From positions 8,175,780-8,239,779 of the forward strand of contig NC_135568.1 of NCBI RefSeq assembly GCF_964340395.1: 64,000 bases of DNA, given 5' to 3'. The position numbers and the translations under genes are program-made. Below are positions 37,600 through 52,227 of this stretch, in pieces. Each line of letters starts with the position of its first letter. Positions within the stretch are counted from its first letter, which is position 1. Under the pieces are notes generated by a model. That model made no database searches, was not told the DNA's origin, and saw only the letters and a program-made list of their open reading frames with translations. The stretch is from Glandiceps talaboti. Lineage: Eukaryota; Hemichordata; Enteropneusta; Spengelidae.

Positions 37600-37972
37600 A
37601 TGGTCGAGTCTTCCTCACCATAGCAACAACCAAGCAAATCGCCCTCCCAGCATTGGTTACCGTCAGTTTATTGAACTTTATCCGAGTCCAACCCTTTAAT
37701 ATACGTATATGGCATATGTCTGTGGTGGTCACCAAACGTATGTGCCGGTGTCGTTCCGACAATAGCGCGGAACAAATCCGGACAGGTAGATTTGTTGACT
37801 GTGGTAGCGAATCTAACCAATGTTCAAGCTTCTGTCGAGTGTTTGTCACAATTTGTAGCGCTATATACGAATGTGATCCTAGAATCGATGAGAATTTGAC
37901 CCCAGGTTCTGACCTACAGCCGTTGATTTGATCACTGAACCGTCAGCTTCGACCATATATCTTTATGTACAG
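37600..37972 (+). other. Candidate plus-strand 5' exon or promoter, CpG-rich
   Basis: TATGTACAG is followed by GTGAGT (exon edge 37972), a consensus donor. I count about twenty CpG in the preceding 390 bp, close to the number expected from base composition, whereas nearby gene bodies are depleted. A 116-aa frame (37581-37931) has no recognisable domain. It could be a first exon of gene C or of an unrelated transcript. Confidence 0.25.
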
Positions 37973-37999
37973 GTGAGTTTCAAAGGGTTTTTGTTGTAT

Positions 38000-40900
38000 A
38001 TATTTAAGTTTAAACCATAGACGTTTTACAAAATTAATATAAAAATCGTCAGTGTATATACATCAACTTGCAGTTGACAATAACTACACGAAAATAAGAA
38101 TTTGAAAAAGTCATATAAGTACAATATACATTCATTTGATGAAATTCTTTTCGCAGTCTGTAATGATGTTGAGTTCAATGACTATGACCCACGAATTTAT
38201 ATTTCGCAATATGTAACGATTAAGTGAAATGTATAAAAATGAATTGTAAGCTTAAGAATAGGGAACCTCAGATATTTGACTATGGAAATTACACTAAGTA
38301 AGGGTGACCGTGAAGTGAACGTCAAATCAAATCTCCTAGAGTAAGTTTAACCGTTGCAATTTGTTGCTGCCTATGCGATGGCCTCTTGGTCCAATCATAA
38401 GAAGAATTTTTTTTACAACAGAGAGCTATCAATCAAAATAGCGTACATTTTTGTTTTTGTTTTAGATATACTGCAATTATATTAAAATGTTGCCCGGTGA
38501 ATTATTTTTTCATTCAATACGCGTGCCAGGAATCCTTGTTAATAAGAATTGAAATTCCGTTCTTTCTAACAATCACATAATGTTTACTATTATAGTCTAG
38601 AAATAACACCTGCATACCAGTAACAATATTGGTATGTGTCGATCAATAGTATAGATGGCCTGTTCATACTTGTATTTGTAAGATCAAAGTCTAACTACTT
38701 CTGGGGTCGTGTTTTATTGGGTGTTGGTGTTTACTGAGGAATTTGTCAGATACACAATTATTTTAAGTAATAACGGGATCATGTTCTGTTCACTTAATGA
38801 TCACCTTTGGCTACATGATGGGATGTGTAGAAAGAACTTTTTGTGTCGCCAAAAAAAAAATTCCATGTGCTGCGTCGCGACTGTTTTTCCATGCTATAAA
38901 GTATATACAAACTACATTGTATATAAAGCGAGGTGAACATTTTGGTTTTGTTCAGCACTGACACATGTACAAGTTAATTCTCCCACATAACTACTAAGAA
39001 TATGTGACGCGGTGAACTGCAATGATAAAATGGCACACCGCTATCGTGCTGTTGTAAAAACAGAGAAAACAGCATATAAGCGTACATGATGAAAATGCAA
39101 TCTGATTAAAATCTGATGTGGTGAAAGCGGCTAAATGTTTTATTTACCTCTATTTCCATCGTTTTGTGTCGTTTGAAAAAATCAGATTGGGAAAAATGAA
39201 TCCTCGAATTATGACACAAATTGTCCTGGAGTTTATATTATTTCCGCTATCTCTTCACATGTAGTACAAACATTTGAAATACATGTTTTAATAGCAAATA
39301 TACTATACATCTATACACACGTGGATATATATATATCACCGGCAATTCTAAATTCACTGTATTATATTGAAACATCGTAACGAACTCTATACTGTTAAGA
39401 TTAAAATCTGACGAATTAATCGACTTCATCATACTGGGTGAATTCATTGATTCTATTACTGTGGTTCTAACGAAATTCTTCGGTCCCATCAAATGTCTCA
39501 CTCACGGTTTTTACCAAATATCTTATAAATGTGATAGTAATAATCGTTGAGGGCGTTATTTGATTCATCGCGTCTGCTCTCTGACTCTCTCGATCTCTTA
39601 GAACGTGTGGCCTTTCTTTCCTCGATTTCCCTCCGATTCATTGGAAGTTCTGAATATTCAAATATTTTGCCTTGTCTGTGATATTTATAACATGTTATCT
39701 TCTATATTACTTTCTCAATAACTGCACGAATTTTTCTCCAAAACTGAATTTAGTGTGTGCTTTACTGCAAAAAATCAAGTTAACGAAAAACTGTTGTGGC
39801 CAGGGCCATACTGGTGGCAGTATCCTTGTGATATATAACATATGTTGACAAATCTACGACATGTATATAGGCCCTACATTCAATGATAATACTAGTTAAA
39901 ATTTCCAAAGCGCGTACAGATCACGAGAAATCTCTGTAAGGTTCGTAATATTGGCAGATTACCAATCTATGTATCTGCCACACAGAAACCGTTAAGTATA
40001 TATATATAAAGTAAACAATAACTGTGAATGTTTCATCTTACACTATTGTGTACAGCTAACCCTTGACATAGAGACGGTAAGTCGTTAGATCCATGGTATG
40101 TGTTTTGTAATATACACAAAGCCTGGGGTGTATGTCTATAATGACGATATATTGGATATAAGTTATAAAAATACACAGTTAAATCACGTTGAAAGCAGAA
40201 AAACACGAAATCAGAAACAGTGTAAAAAGGTGGTAAAGGTGTTCCGATTCCAGTATAGGATGGAAACGGGACTATGAACCATGTCCCCGAATGTGTCAAA
40301 GATAAACCTGGTCCACTATGGTGCAGTGTAATGAGTTGGGTAGGAATGATGAACATTTTGCAAGCACACCACGCCCCAAAGAAGACAAATTAAAAAATAT
40401 GGAATTACTTAGAAATTGTGAAAAAATCCCGAGGAAGCTTATCACTTTAATGATCAAGTCTGTGGTTTACTGTGTTACTCTATAATAATATAGATAATGT
40501 AGTAAGGGGCTTCAATAGGTTGCTAAAGGCACGTATGACCTTTGACATTAATATATTTCAGCACGTTGGTAGAATCAATCAACAGGTGGTTGTTTCGTAT
40601 ACAGCCGCGACTTTGATGTGACCTTTACCGGGACCTATGACATAGACTCTCAAAGTTATCACATGCTCAAGTGACAAGCCAGGACATATTTTTCCAATGA
40701 CGCAATGGATCTCTCTCCAATGTCTTTGACGCATCGAAAACTAAAACAGCGTATCAGACGGTGCCGTAAAGAAGTTGCGTAGTGTTACGACGTTGAACTG
40801 TCGTAAAGGTCAACATAATGGGCAAGGTTTTCCAGATATAGGATATTTATGATTCCGTCACGTGATGTCGCGATCCAAATAATAAATGATGAACCTTGAT

Positions 40901-41030
40901 TGATAAGATTAGATAAAACAGATAAATCCTTGAAATACGTAAGTAGATAAAAACAAGATACGATAGTATGGGGAGGGGTGTGTTTTAAATGAATAGTCTG
41001 TAAGATATGACATTCGTGTCACACTACCAA
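38000..41030. other. Gene-free stretch, moderate CpG
   Basis: I see no coding exon, repeat array or transposon end I can support. Frames of 75-107 aa here are compositionally ordinary and lack splice context. Confidence 0.5.
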
Positions 41031-41034
41031 CTAC

Positions 41035-41190
41035 CACGCCAGGCAGGTTTAAAAGCCTGATGGGGGCTGGACATCACGACGTATCGTACAGAGGTTTAGA
41101 AGCCTGAAAGGGCTGAACAACACGATGTATCTTATTTATTGTGGTTTAGAAGTCTGATAGAACTGAACAACACAACGTATCTTACAGTCC
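41035..41190. repeat. Tandem repeat, about 50-bp unit, 3 copies
   Basis: GTTTA(A/G)AAG(C/T)CTGA, then GGGCTGAACAACACGA and TGTATCTTA, recurs near 41046, 41093 and 41142. Confidence 0.65.
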
Positions 41191-41336
41191 ATATATGAAC
41201 TTGCTATGTTGCTTATTGGTGTTATCGAGTCAACAAATTAACAGAAAATTAAAGAAAGAACATCGTCAAACTAAATGGACTGACATGTACATAAATGTTT
41301 TTGAACATCCATGAAAGTCAAAGCATATGCAGCCAC

Positions 41337-41818
<482 letters not shown>

Positions 41819-41829
41819 TGCTGTCCCTA

Positions 41830-44425
41830 TGAAATCCCTAGTGTTGACTTGTATTTACATAACAATACCAGTTGTTGTTATGTAAATAAGTCATATTGTT
41901 CAGTTCCCATGAAATAATATCGTAAAGGTTTTCGTACACTAGAACGGCCTCGTCTTGGGAGTACACCTGATAAAATCGATGACCGACTAAGTCAATGTGA
42001 TTATCTATTGAACTAATGAAATCTGTTTGTGAGCTGTAAATAGCGATCGATAAGTTTTAATGCATGATTAGTGAGACAGATGTCCGGAGACAGAAGGATT
42101 TATTGATCGCTGCAACAATCTTTTTCTCTGCCGAATAATATAATTTAATCTGATCAACCTGGGCTACAATTGACCCATCTTAATTCATGCACTCACATAA
42201 CCAAAGAGGTAATCGAAATTATAACAAAACAATAACCTTTGACCTTTGGACATATCAATCGATTGATTTTTTTCTAGCTTTGTATTAAAGTCGAAAAGTT
42301 CTTTTTAGTTCTATTGTTAACTTGGAGCTAAAATGACAGTATTTTTAGCAGTTCGTCGAGGGGTTGATACCAGTAACCTCTCAACTCTCCTGTATATAAC
42401 AGTTTCAAAACTGATGATCGTGCTGTGTTCGGTAAACGTCATCTTCAATAGGAGCATTAAGGGTTTTTAGATCGAGACAAATTGCTTTTACGTGAAGAAT
42501 CGTCTGGTAAATTGTGGTATTGACAATCGGATATCCCAATTACCGTGTTGTTCAAGGCACTTAAAGTGAAACATCCCGTCTATGCAAGGAAGGGGACGAC
42601 GTGACTGACTCACTCGCTTGAAAAGCAAGGCATTCGTAGAGAAACCGAGTCACCGGACATCGTTTAATATCAAAGTCAAACATACGTACATTGGTTGCAT
42701 GCATACCTTCGTTGAATAATAAGAAAGACTGGTTCTGATCCAGTTAGCGGCTTATACAATGATGCTATGCAAAGCTGGATATAACACAACAGTTATTGTA
42801 CACCAGTGTCTTTGAAAATAATAGCACCCCTCGTCTGGAATGTCTTAATACTCTCATTCATCTACTGATGGTAACTATTGAAGTGACTTTAACACATTGA
42901 CAAATAATATACTTTGCACGTGACTTGTGTCGAGGAATGATAATTATGCCTGGTAGCACCGATCGAGGTTACATCGTACTAGTCTGTCTAAGAGATGACG
43001 ACCTGTGACGTCACTGTATTGTCTATGTAGTGCGTTTGATAAAACTAGCTGAAATCCTGATTTGTACATCTTGACTAAACATCATTGGAATATTTATACA
43101 TGGGTATTTCTTATAAATCGATACCATGGAATTATCAATATTATTACACTCAGGTATGTATGTTGTTTTACTGTTACGCTTACTTGCCATATGCAAATTT
43201 ACCGACGAGGGTATACGAGAGAACAACTTGTATCCGAGTCAATCCACCGTGTATAGTATTGTGAGATGTCCGAACAATAATCCGAATCACGACTTGCTCT
43301 AACAATTCCCCTTTTTGGGTTTCCGTTTATCATTTTAAAAGACAAACTGACAAATAATACCCATACTCTATGTTACATTATTGTTCCAACTAACCAAATA
43401 CATATGTTATGTCGATGACGTCATTTCTGATCCGAAGACTTGTGCAATAAATTATTACAAAATAATGATTTCGTACGTCACTGATCCACTAGAGTAACTT
43501 TAAAAGTACATTTTAATCAACATAGTTGAGTTATTATGATACTGTAATTAAAAGTAACAACAAATTGGAGAGTTTTTCCCCTAAAAGAAAGATTCGGATC
43601 ATGGTTCTGTTGTTCACCAGTATTTCTTATCCCCATGAAATATATCAAAACGGTGTCGATCCAAGTACACTGTCCCTCTGTCACGGTGAGTGACGTCATA
43701 GAAATAGCATAAATCGACCTTTTCCTAGATCATACGCATACACAATATAAACCATTCTTGCCAACCAGTATATTTCAGTGCTACTTTATAGTTTGGCAGT
43801 AAAAGGGCGAACGTGTAAAAGATACCAGTTGCCGTAAAAAGCTCCACAGCAGTACATTGATGCTGTAAACTGTGGTCTGAGTGTAAACTAGATGAATACA
43901 AATTGTTTACAAACACCATCCAGAGTACATATTTCTGCTTAAGGAGGTACGGTGTCGTATAAAGAGACATGTGGTTTACGATGATGATAAACAGGCACTA
44001 GTAATGTTGTTTTTTAAGTTAACAGTTCTTTAAGTTAAATATATTTGACGAGAAGCTTTATGTTCTTTTGGAATTGAGTGTAGTTCAGGGAGGAAAAGCC
44101 GACTGTGGAGCTCGTGACATTAGTTGAAGGCTAGGAATGAAAGGAAACATCATATTTATGTCTTAGAGGGCAGATGTTTCTTATCTTCATGCTTGTATAC
44201 ATGATGTCGAGTACTAGTACTGTCTACTTATAACAGAATGGCTTCACCTGCCATGCCATATTTTAGCGCGTCTACTCATCCCTCTTTCGATTTTCGTCAT
44301 AAGCGGATCACTTGTTAAAATCCCTTTTGTTTAGTGTCTGTGCACGTATTGGTTTCAATGGTCACCAGGTCCCTAGATTCATCACAGACAAAGCACGTCA
44401 CGTGACAATAAAGCTTAAAACAAGT
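41830..44425. other. Gene-free stretch, CpG-richer than flanks
   Basis: No supported exon. CpG is noticeably commoner than in 1-20 kb or 46-64 kb. Short frames (60-81 aa) have no domain or splice context. Confidence 0.5.
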
Positions 44426-44428
44426 ATC

Positions 44429-44430
44429 TG

Positions 44431-44466
<36 letters not shown>

Positions 44467-44500
44467 AACAACAACAACAACAACAACAACATCAACAACC
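44429..44500. repeat. (AAC)n microsatellite
   Basis: About 22 AAC units with single AAT and ATC interruptions. Confidence 0.9.
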
Positions 44501-44769
44501 ACTCTCTTGTTTACACGTTCACATAAAATGTACACTCTTTACATTGTAAAATTCGAGAACCTGATTATAACCTTACAACATGATTGGTACTAGCTTTTGA
44601 ACCATTTCATACAACTATAAAATCAGCTAAAATAAGCGGGGGTTGTGGTTTTTATTAAGAGGAAAATAAATGAAAACAGATTTGCAATTGGTACTAATTG
44701 TTTTTCATATTTCTCCCGACAAAAGTTTTTTTGTAAAAGTTTACTGTGACATCGAATTCGATTGGTCAT

Positions 44770-44995
44770 CTAATCATTAGTGCGCCCTCTCTTGTGAGCT
44801 ATTTGATAACAATTCTGAGCAGAACTGTATCTGTAATGACCCTCGCCTCGCACAATGATTCGGAAGTGAGTCAAAAAAACTTGAATACTCGTCAGTATAT
44901 TGAACACCTACGTGATCATGTTGTATCGTTGATGTTACAAATCAACAACTATGGATATATACGAGGAATCGTCGCACGATCAGTGCCGAAACGAG
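44770..44995 (+). other. Candidate 5' exon upstream of gene C
   Basis: AAACGAG is followed by GTATGT (exon edge 44995), an acceptable donor. An inverted CCAAT box (ATTGG) lies at about 44761, and CpG density stays high to about 45.5 kb, then falls to the low level seen through gene C. This fits a promoter-proximal 5' UTR exon joined to the acceptor at 52961. The 85-aa frame ending at 45003 is not supported as protein. Confidence 0.3.
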
Positions 44996-46130
44996 GTATG
45001 TAGATAAGACCCCATTCTGAGAATATTAGATTCGAAACTGAACATAGAGTCCCGCAAAGAGTCCACTGGCAATGATCGTGATTTCCCCTATTTATTATTG
45101 AATATTGCCTATGTATTTATAATGAGTCCACAGGACTCGATATTTCTGAGTTCGTTGTCAAGTTGAAGGCGTTAGGACAACGAATTTATGTCGTTTTTCG
45201 GTATGATCGCGGTCGACAACAATTAATCAGCAAGCAGACGACACCCTGAACGTACGCCCAGCGGTGTGGATACTGTATGTAAAGTGAAAGCCGATTATTT
45301 TCAAAAGAACATCGAGGCGAGCGCTATGTTCGTGAATTCTTTAGGGATATACCCTATTTTACTGTGTAGTTTAATAGCTGTAAAATAAATAGGGACAAAT
45401 TTCGAGGGAAACAATGTATTATTATTACTGTCTACCTAGCTGTTGCGGGAGGAATGATATTTGAAAAATCTTCATATCAATACATATGCAATACGTTGCT
45501 TGGGAGTCTTTGCATTGCTTTGAGTACGTACCTATATATTACGTAATTACGGCTATTTGCTATTGCTTCTTTCAAAGTGTACTTCAGGGTCCCATTCAAT
45601 GACTTGTTTACACCCATGTTTTACTCCTAGGCATGCAACAAATTCACACTCTTAGTTTACAGCATTCCTGTATAAATTCGCATAGTTTTCCACTTTTAGC
45701 ACACTGTACTGTATGTAGCCATTATCATACAGGTATCTGGCTACATTGTGTAAGATCACACAACTGTTTTCAAACATGTTAGGCCAACACATACGTCTTT
45801 TGTTGTAAACTCTATGAAGGCCAAACTCATATGGTTTTTATTACTGAAATATAGATAACACTAGGAATTATTTTACAACTTGTTTTGTCATTTTTACAAC
45901 AATAAGGTGTTAGTCATCTGATGTTATGGAATATCAGATCAAATATAAACCAAATAACTACCGCGATAAAGGTATGCTTGGACTTGTAAGAAAATTGCTG
46001 TTATTAATAGCTTTTGATTTTTAAGACAAAAAAGGAATTACAAATGAAGAAATTAAAATTTAAGAAAATGAGGATAAAAAGAAAAGAACCACAGTGGAAG
46101 TATGTGATTACACTTTGTTATCATTCCTGT

Positions 46131-46745
46131 TTTTTTATACTTATGTAACAAGTTCACTCTGGATGTATATGCTGCAGGGTTATGTCACATCTTCTCATCT
46201 CCCCTTTGCTATGGGTCTTCTCTATCTCAAACAGCGAGACTGCGAACAGATTTCATTCGCATGGATTTTCGGTATAGAAAACTACCTATATACACTTGCT
46301 AATGACTGTACAAGTTCAGAAAGCAACTTTGGATCTTTAATTTCAACCTATGTCGAGTGTCTTGTCTATTTCTGTCAATTTTTGTTATGTTCGCTTGAGC
46401 TGCAAAACATACGAAATGTATGATGTGTACAAGGCTGTATGCATGTGCAATATTGAGCTAAATCTGTTTGCATGACTTACAGTTGTCCGTTTTGTGGCGT
46501 GAGCGAATGTAAGACAAGAATTGACAGAATAGACAAGACATAGGTTGAATTTAGTAATTTAAAGTTCATATTTGTATTTTATATAGTCAGTAGCAAGGGT
46601 ATGGGTGGTCTTTATTCCCCAAATCCTTGTGAAGTCTCGCTGTTTCAGATAGGGAAGAACCATAGCGGAGGGGAGAAGACGTGTCGAAAGCCCCCAGCAT
46701 ATACATCCAGAGCTAGTAACAAGTGTACTAAACAAAACAAAAAAG
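46131..46745. repeat. Large inverted repeat, arms about 260 bp
   Basis: The left arm (46131-46411) and right arm (46490-46745, reversed) share TCTGGATGTATATGCTG, GCTATGG(G/T)(T/C)CTTC, CAAACAGCGAGAC (left) or GAAACAGCGAGAC (right), and TCAACCTATGTC. Read outward-in, both arms stay open and give related peptides ending YLKQRD, so they may derive from a coding fragment or a fold-back transposon. Confidence 0.65.
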
Positions 46746-47749
46746 TTGGAATTTTCTCGGCCAATCCAACATAACGTCAACAAGAACAAAATGAACCAAA
46801 ACATTATTTGGAGATAACTATATTTTCTAGCCTTGTTCCATTCCATTGCCTTTAGATGATAATTCTAGTAAATATGACCAAAATAAAGCAAAAATAAATT
46901 CTAGAAAAAGTCATAAAGTCTTTAGCTAGGTCTCTTGTAATGGATTTTAGATGGTTAATTCTGGAATATTTTTTTCAAATTAAAAGTTGACAGAAAGAAA
47001 ATAAATTGCTAGAATACATAGCAGCCATACCATGTGTTGTGTATTTAAAAATCAATAAAGTACATATTATAGTTGCCCTGTAAATTTTATTGAAGCTCAG
47101 ATGAATTATTGACCATGATGTCAACATGGTGGCTGTCTAGAATAATTTATTTAGTTTTTGATAAGTGTACCATGGGAACTCATATCAAGTCAATCTATTC
47201 TTTTAATAATGTCACTGACTATTTCTTTCTCAAAAACAAACGATTGTTAGGCGTATAATTGATGAGTATGTACATCCTGATGGTGTATTGACAGTGTCAA
47301 GGAAATCACTACTTTGTTTAACATGTGCTACTTTGTTGAATACTTAGAATGTTATAATGAGTGTGATTTATACTGAATGACTCATGCATGTGCGTAGTGC
47401 TTTAAATGCTGTAGTTGTCATAGCAACAGGTGGTTGGTACTTGTTAGCTGTTACTATGTTCTGTGACATAGCCATATATTTTTAAAAAAAAAAGATTATT
47501 ATGGGACGAGTACGTTTTGACAGAATGAATTGAGAAAAGGTTGATTTTTTTCGACTTGTTTTGTAATATAGGCAATAATTCATGTAACCATACAAGTGTA
47601 AATCCCCGGTAACTAATTTCTCTGTTTTGTTAATTTTATTTAATTTTTTTAGCCAGTTTAAAAATATGCCAAACCTTTAAAAGAAACAATTTATTCCTTT
47701 TGATAAACTGAATTGCCTTGTTACTAATTAATGATGATAAATTGATACA

Positions 47750-48105
47750 GTGTACTCTAGCTTCATGTTCATATGTAAACATTTGGTGAATTAGATATGA
47801 ATACCCATTGTCTAGGTTATATTATTTACTTTGACTGGAAAGTTTTGATTAGCTAATAATCTCTTTATTTATCTTGATCACTGATACAATGTACATAAGA
47901 GTGTTGTCCATACATGAACACTATGGTATGAATCCCTCTCCTCTTCATTTTGTTACTTTCCTTGATTAGAAAGTTTTGATTACCTAACAATCTCTCTACT
48001 TATCAAGATTATTCTACACTAGCTTGATGCCCATGTAATGATGTAAACAGTTGTATTTGGTATAAAACTCTCCCTTCTTTCTCATTACTTGTTTGTCAAC
48101 AAATT
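47750..48105. repeat. Diverged tandem repeat, about 135 bp, 2-3 copies
   Basis: GAAAGTTTTGATTA(G/C)CTAA(T/C)AATCTCT and neighbouring blocks recur near 47840 and 47970. Intergenic or in the presumed first intron of gene C. Confidence 0.5.
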
Positions 48106-48621
48106 ATAACTTTATAGAATATTGATTGTCACAGTTGCCCATAAGACAATTAACATGTGGTCTCTAACTAAAGTGGAGGTGTAAATGGTAATAATACTGT
48201 ATAGGAACTAGACTAATACATGCCACGATCAGTTCCACCATATAAATTGTCTACATCATAGTACATGTATAATAACTAGATGAGCTACTTATTGGCAAAC
48301 CTCAAACCAGATATTTGGGTACTGATGATACAACGTGAATAATTTGATAGCATAACTGCTATCTATATACTAAAGTGTTGAGGATCCAAAATCCCTGGTA
48401 GATGGTATTATAGATGTATTATTACAGTGGATTGGCAATCAAAGTTACGGTTAATACTAAGATAAACAGAAACTGAAAAAAATGATTGTTTTTGGATGTG
48501 CTAGATTATACAAGTGAGTGATAGCAGTACCTCCAAGTCTGTTGTAGAGATAAACTGTCATTATTTAACATTGTACTAAAAGTTTAATCAAGTTTCTATG
48601 TTAGGAAAGTGTTTTCATACA

Positions 48622-48965
48622 AGGCCTAATAAAAAAAATTGTATGGTTCTGATTATGTTCAATTTTAGAATACGTGGGGTAGGTAGATTTTTTTTTGCGC
48701 AAGTGTCTAGTTCAGTTTTTCTATTGTTTTCAAAATGGTCTCTGTGTTGTTTATTTCTTCCTATCAGATGTACAGCCATTACAGAGTGGAAGAACAGTTT
48801 TTTTTAAAGTTGATGTCAGTTTCCGCATCCACTATTTCTCGTAAGACTTCACAGCTTTTGGGATTGTATTATTTTTTTCTCAAATATGTAAAAAAAAGTT
48901 TAGGGTCGGCAGTGAAAGTCTAGGTGGGGTCAGGTAACCGGAACCAAACAATTATTTTTAGGCCT
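48622..48965 (+). mobile_element. AGGCCTAA-type MITE, copy 2
   Basis: The left end AGGCCTAATAAAAAA and the right end TTTTTAGGCCT are inverted. Because AGGCCT is itself a palindrome, the 15-mer AGGCCTAATAAAAAA also occurs directly at both ends (48622 and 48960). The body matches the copies at 24673 and 59914 in the same orientation. Confidence 0.8.
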
Positions 48966-49430
48966 AATAAAAAAGTGTGTGAACTCAGTTTGTGCCTTGG
49001 TATAGAAAAAGTGAAATAGATATGGTGAAAAAGTTATAGTCACAGTGGGCGACTTTACATAACTTGACATTTATTTATTTGGTGACCTTTGTCAGGTTGG
49101 GTTTGCATATCAAGATAATTATCATGACCAACATTTATCACACTGACCTTTATAGCATGACAGATTGAGGTTTGTATTGATAATGTACCTACAATATCCA
49201 CATCACCAAGGTTAGATATTTTGACCTACTTTTAAGACCACTTGTTAAGTTCCTACATTTTATTGCTGATAAAAAATAAATATCTCTGTGGGCGACTACT
49301 GAATACATTCCTTTGGACATAGTATTGATTGCATGGTATACATATACCCAGTGTGTTTCCAGGTATGTCAATGGTTTTCTATATAGTTGGTCATGTATTT
49401 GATTTCACTGCAGTTGATAGAAATTGTCCT

Positions 49431-49605
49431 TCCCAGTGTTCTTCCTTAGCTGTATAGTTTCTATTGTATGCTCCCCAGGGAGTTGAGGAAATAAAGGGCT
49501 GTTGTGTCGCTATAGATCTGTGCCAGGGGTAATAATTGTAAAGCGCTTTGAGCACAGAGTGGGAAAGTACTATATAAAAACGAACATTATTGTTATTATT
49601 ATCAG
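49431..49605 (+). mobile_element. Retroposon 3' region with GCGCTTTGAG tail
   Basis: CTCCCCAGGGAGTTGAGGAA, CTATAGATCTGTGCC, GTAAAGCGCTTTGAGCAC and ACTATATAAAAACG are followed by an ATT-rich tail. The GCGCTTTGAG...TATATAAA ending is typical of SINE/LINE 3' tails in many animals. An inverted relative lies at 57300-57600. Confidence 0.6.
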
Positions 49606-50771
49606 GTGTGTTAGCTGTGTTCAATTTGTCACTGTGCTAGTGCCAATGTGATTTCTTGATCAATGGTTGATACTTTGGTCTACCTAGTATATGCATTCTA
49701 CTTCAGATGTGTTGTTTTCAGTGTACTAGCCCTATAGCGCCTCACAATTTGTCACTGTAGTTTCTTGCTCCATAGTGAAGACATTGGTCCACAAGGCATT
49801 GTACCCGAGCTGTGTTGTTTTCTATGTACATGTATTTGCCCTACCTATAATAATTACCACATATGGTGTTACCTACTGTGTTATCTCAGGTGTGTGCTAC
49901 ATGTACATTTGAATATATACCGTGCCTGTGTGTTCTCAAGTATGACTTAAATTGTAATTAATGTATACATTTTCTAGTATGTAATTTCTGTCATACAAAT
50001 TGTGCTGTATACAAAGCCAATTCTAGCTTAGTTATGTTATATTTATCAACCTATATCGATATCACTAAGTCACTATATGTCAGATCATTTTACTAAGCAA
50101 CATACGTTTCAAGTAAAGAATGTGTTGTGACAGTTGGCTTTTGTCCCATTTTGAGTGTCTTGTTGAGATTCCAACATGACATGTCTACAAAAAGAGAGAA
50201 GAATACATACACTAAAGTAACAGGTATTGTAACTGGTGGTGTTTAGAAGTCATTTATTTAGTTTGGACAATACAGTGACTACCTGTGTGTGTAATAGGTT
50301 AGACAGGCTGAGTGGTTGTTATTTAGTCTCAATGCGTGGTGTGTATACAGTACTTAGTATACAAAGACATGACGGTACACAAATGTACAGTATAATATTA
50401 TGTATATTCATCATGGAAGCAATCAGATTCATATACAAGTTCTCTTCTTCCACTTTTGATTGAGAAACAGACATATTTCAAACAAATCACATGTCTTTCT
50501 TCAGTGTCTAACTGGATCTGACAGAATTATTCAAAATTGCTAGAGGTGTTGAATACAGTACTGTAACAGTGTATGTATGATATCTACAAAATATACTGAT
50601 GTACACAATGTAGCCTGAAAGCTGTTAGTCTAGTTCCTATACCTGTCAACACTCTCTAGATCTCTATCCTTATCCATGTAGAAAGCTGTAGACCTGTATA
50701 CATGTCATGAAGGACTAATGCTACTATGCTATTTCAGCTATCCTACCTGCAGTCTACCTGTAGACATGAAG

Positions 50772-50922
50772 GACTAATACTACTACACTATTTCAGCTAT
50801 CCTAACTGCCATTTTGATTTTTTTACATTTTCACTCATACTAAAATGTAGGGAAGGATGAGTGAAATATCAAAAATCAAAATGGCCATTAGGATATCTGA
50901 AACAGTGTAATAACATTAGTGC
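50772..50922. repeat. Inverted repeat, arms about 65 bp
   Basis: ACACTATTTCAGCTATCCTA and CCATTTTGATTTTT in the left arm pair with AAAAATCAAAATGG and TAGGATATCTGAAACAGTGT in the right arm around a 19-nt spacer. The left arm is also partly duplicated directly at about 50710. Confidence 0.75.
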
Positions 50923-51764
50923 TAGGCTAGAAGTCAGATCTGGTTGTCCAGATTTTTTTTGAAATGGCAATTCAATTGGTTTCCCCTGGTACCTTTTAAT
51001 TTTTAGTGGTCAGATGGACTGATTAGTAGAGAAAATTAGCTCTCTAGGAAAAAACTCACAGGTTGGATTTGCCCACACCACATCATGATATATATGAATA
51101 GTAATAATAATAACAATAACTTTATTACCAAATTAAAAAGTTTACAATGAAAATTAAATTGTTGTGGTCCACAGATAAAAGAAAAATACATATAGTGGGG
51201 GTGGGGTGGAGGTGCAGAATGAGGAGGAGGTGCGGTCACCTCAAGTACAGCCTGAAAGCCTTTGTATATGTACTACTAGTACTACTACATGTACATGTAC
51301 CTTCATTGTGTGTATCTCTTTCCAAATCAGCTGTAGACAAGTAAACAGAATAATTTATTGAAGAAGGCCATGCAATGTGTGTTACCAACACGTCTGAGTA
51401 ATCAGTTTTATCTGTGTACTGCTACTAGTACGTATACCTTTGTGTCTGTGTTAGCTAAAGTGTAAGGCCATTGAGTTTATGGTTCCATTGTTACAAAGTC
51501 AATCAAGTGTTCAAGTTAGTTTGTTACATTGTAATAAAGTACATACATTGTAACAAACACATACTAAATGTTCTCCCCTTGTCTAGTATAAGTATGTATG
51601 GAATGCAAAGTGAAGTGTAACAAATTCTTTAGTTTATTGTACAAGTTAATGTAGTGTGACTTTGTAATGGCCCTGTAATACACCCTGTATTATGCTCTGA
51701 CAATCATGATATTGTTACAATGTTGGTGTATTATTTGTAATTGCCTTTTCATTTGTGAATATTA

Positions 51765-52045
51765 AAACGCATAACTTGTACTAAAAATGTATATCGAAAA
51801 ACCTTTCAAAATGTACAACTTGTAATAAAAGGTACTTATTGAAAAACCTTCAAAATACACATATTAAAAATACCATAGACGGTGGAGAGAGAAAATAGTT
51901 ATAAAAAAACTTCAAAATGTGCAATTTGTATTTAAAAATACCTATCAAAAAACATCCAAAATACAAAATTAGTATTAAAAATACCTATCACCTTCAAAAT
52001 ATACAGCTTTTGTGTGAAGAGTACCTACAAAAAACCTTCAGGGGA
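51765..52045. repeat. AT-rich tandem repeat, about 50-58-bp unit, 5 copies
   Basis: Units contain AAAAACCTTCAAAAT, (A/G)C(A/T)(A/T)(C/A)TTGTA and TTAAAAATACCTAT. Confidence 0.65.
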
Positions 52046-52227
52046 GAGATCCTGACTAAGTGCATCAAAGCACAGGTGTTCTTTGTTAACACCTCACTAT
52101 TTGATATGAAAGAAACATTTCATGATCACTACTACTACACTGTAGTGGATCACTTTGAATGCTAGTGACCCACATCTACTTACTATTCTACACTTGTTGC
52201 CCTGACTGTAAGGGACACCAGTAGATG

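Noticed and set aside
44761-44800. hAT-like end TAGTGCGCCCTCT near 44778
   Set aside because: Resembles MITE family 1 termini, but no matching inverted end or internal similarity was found nearby.
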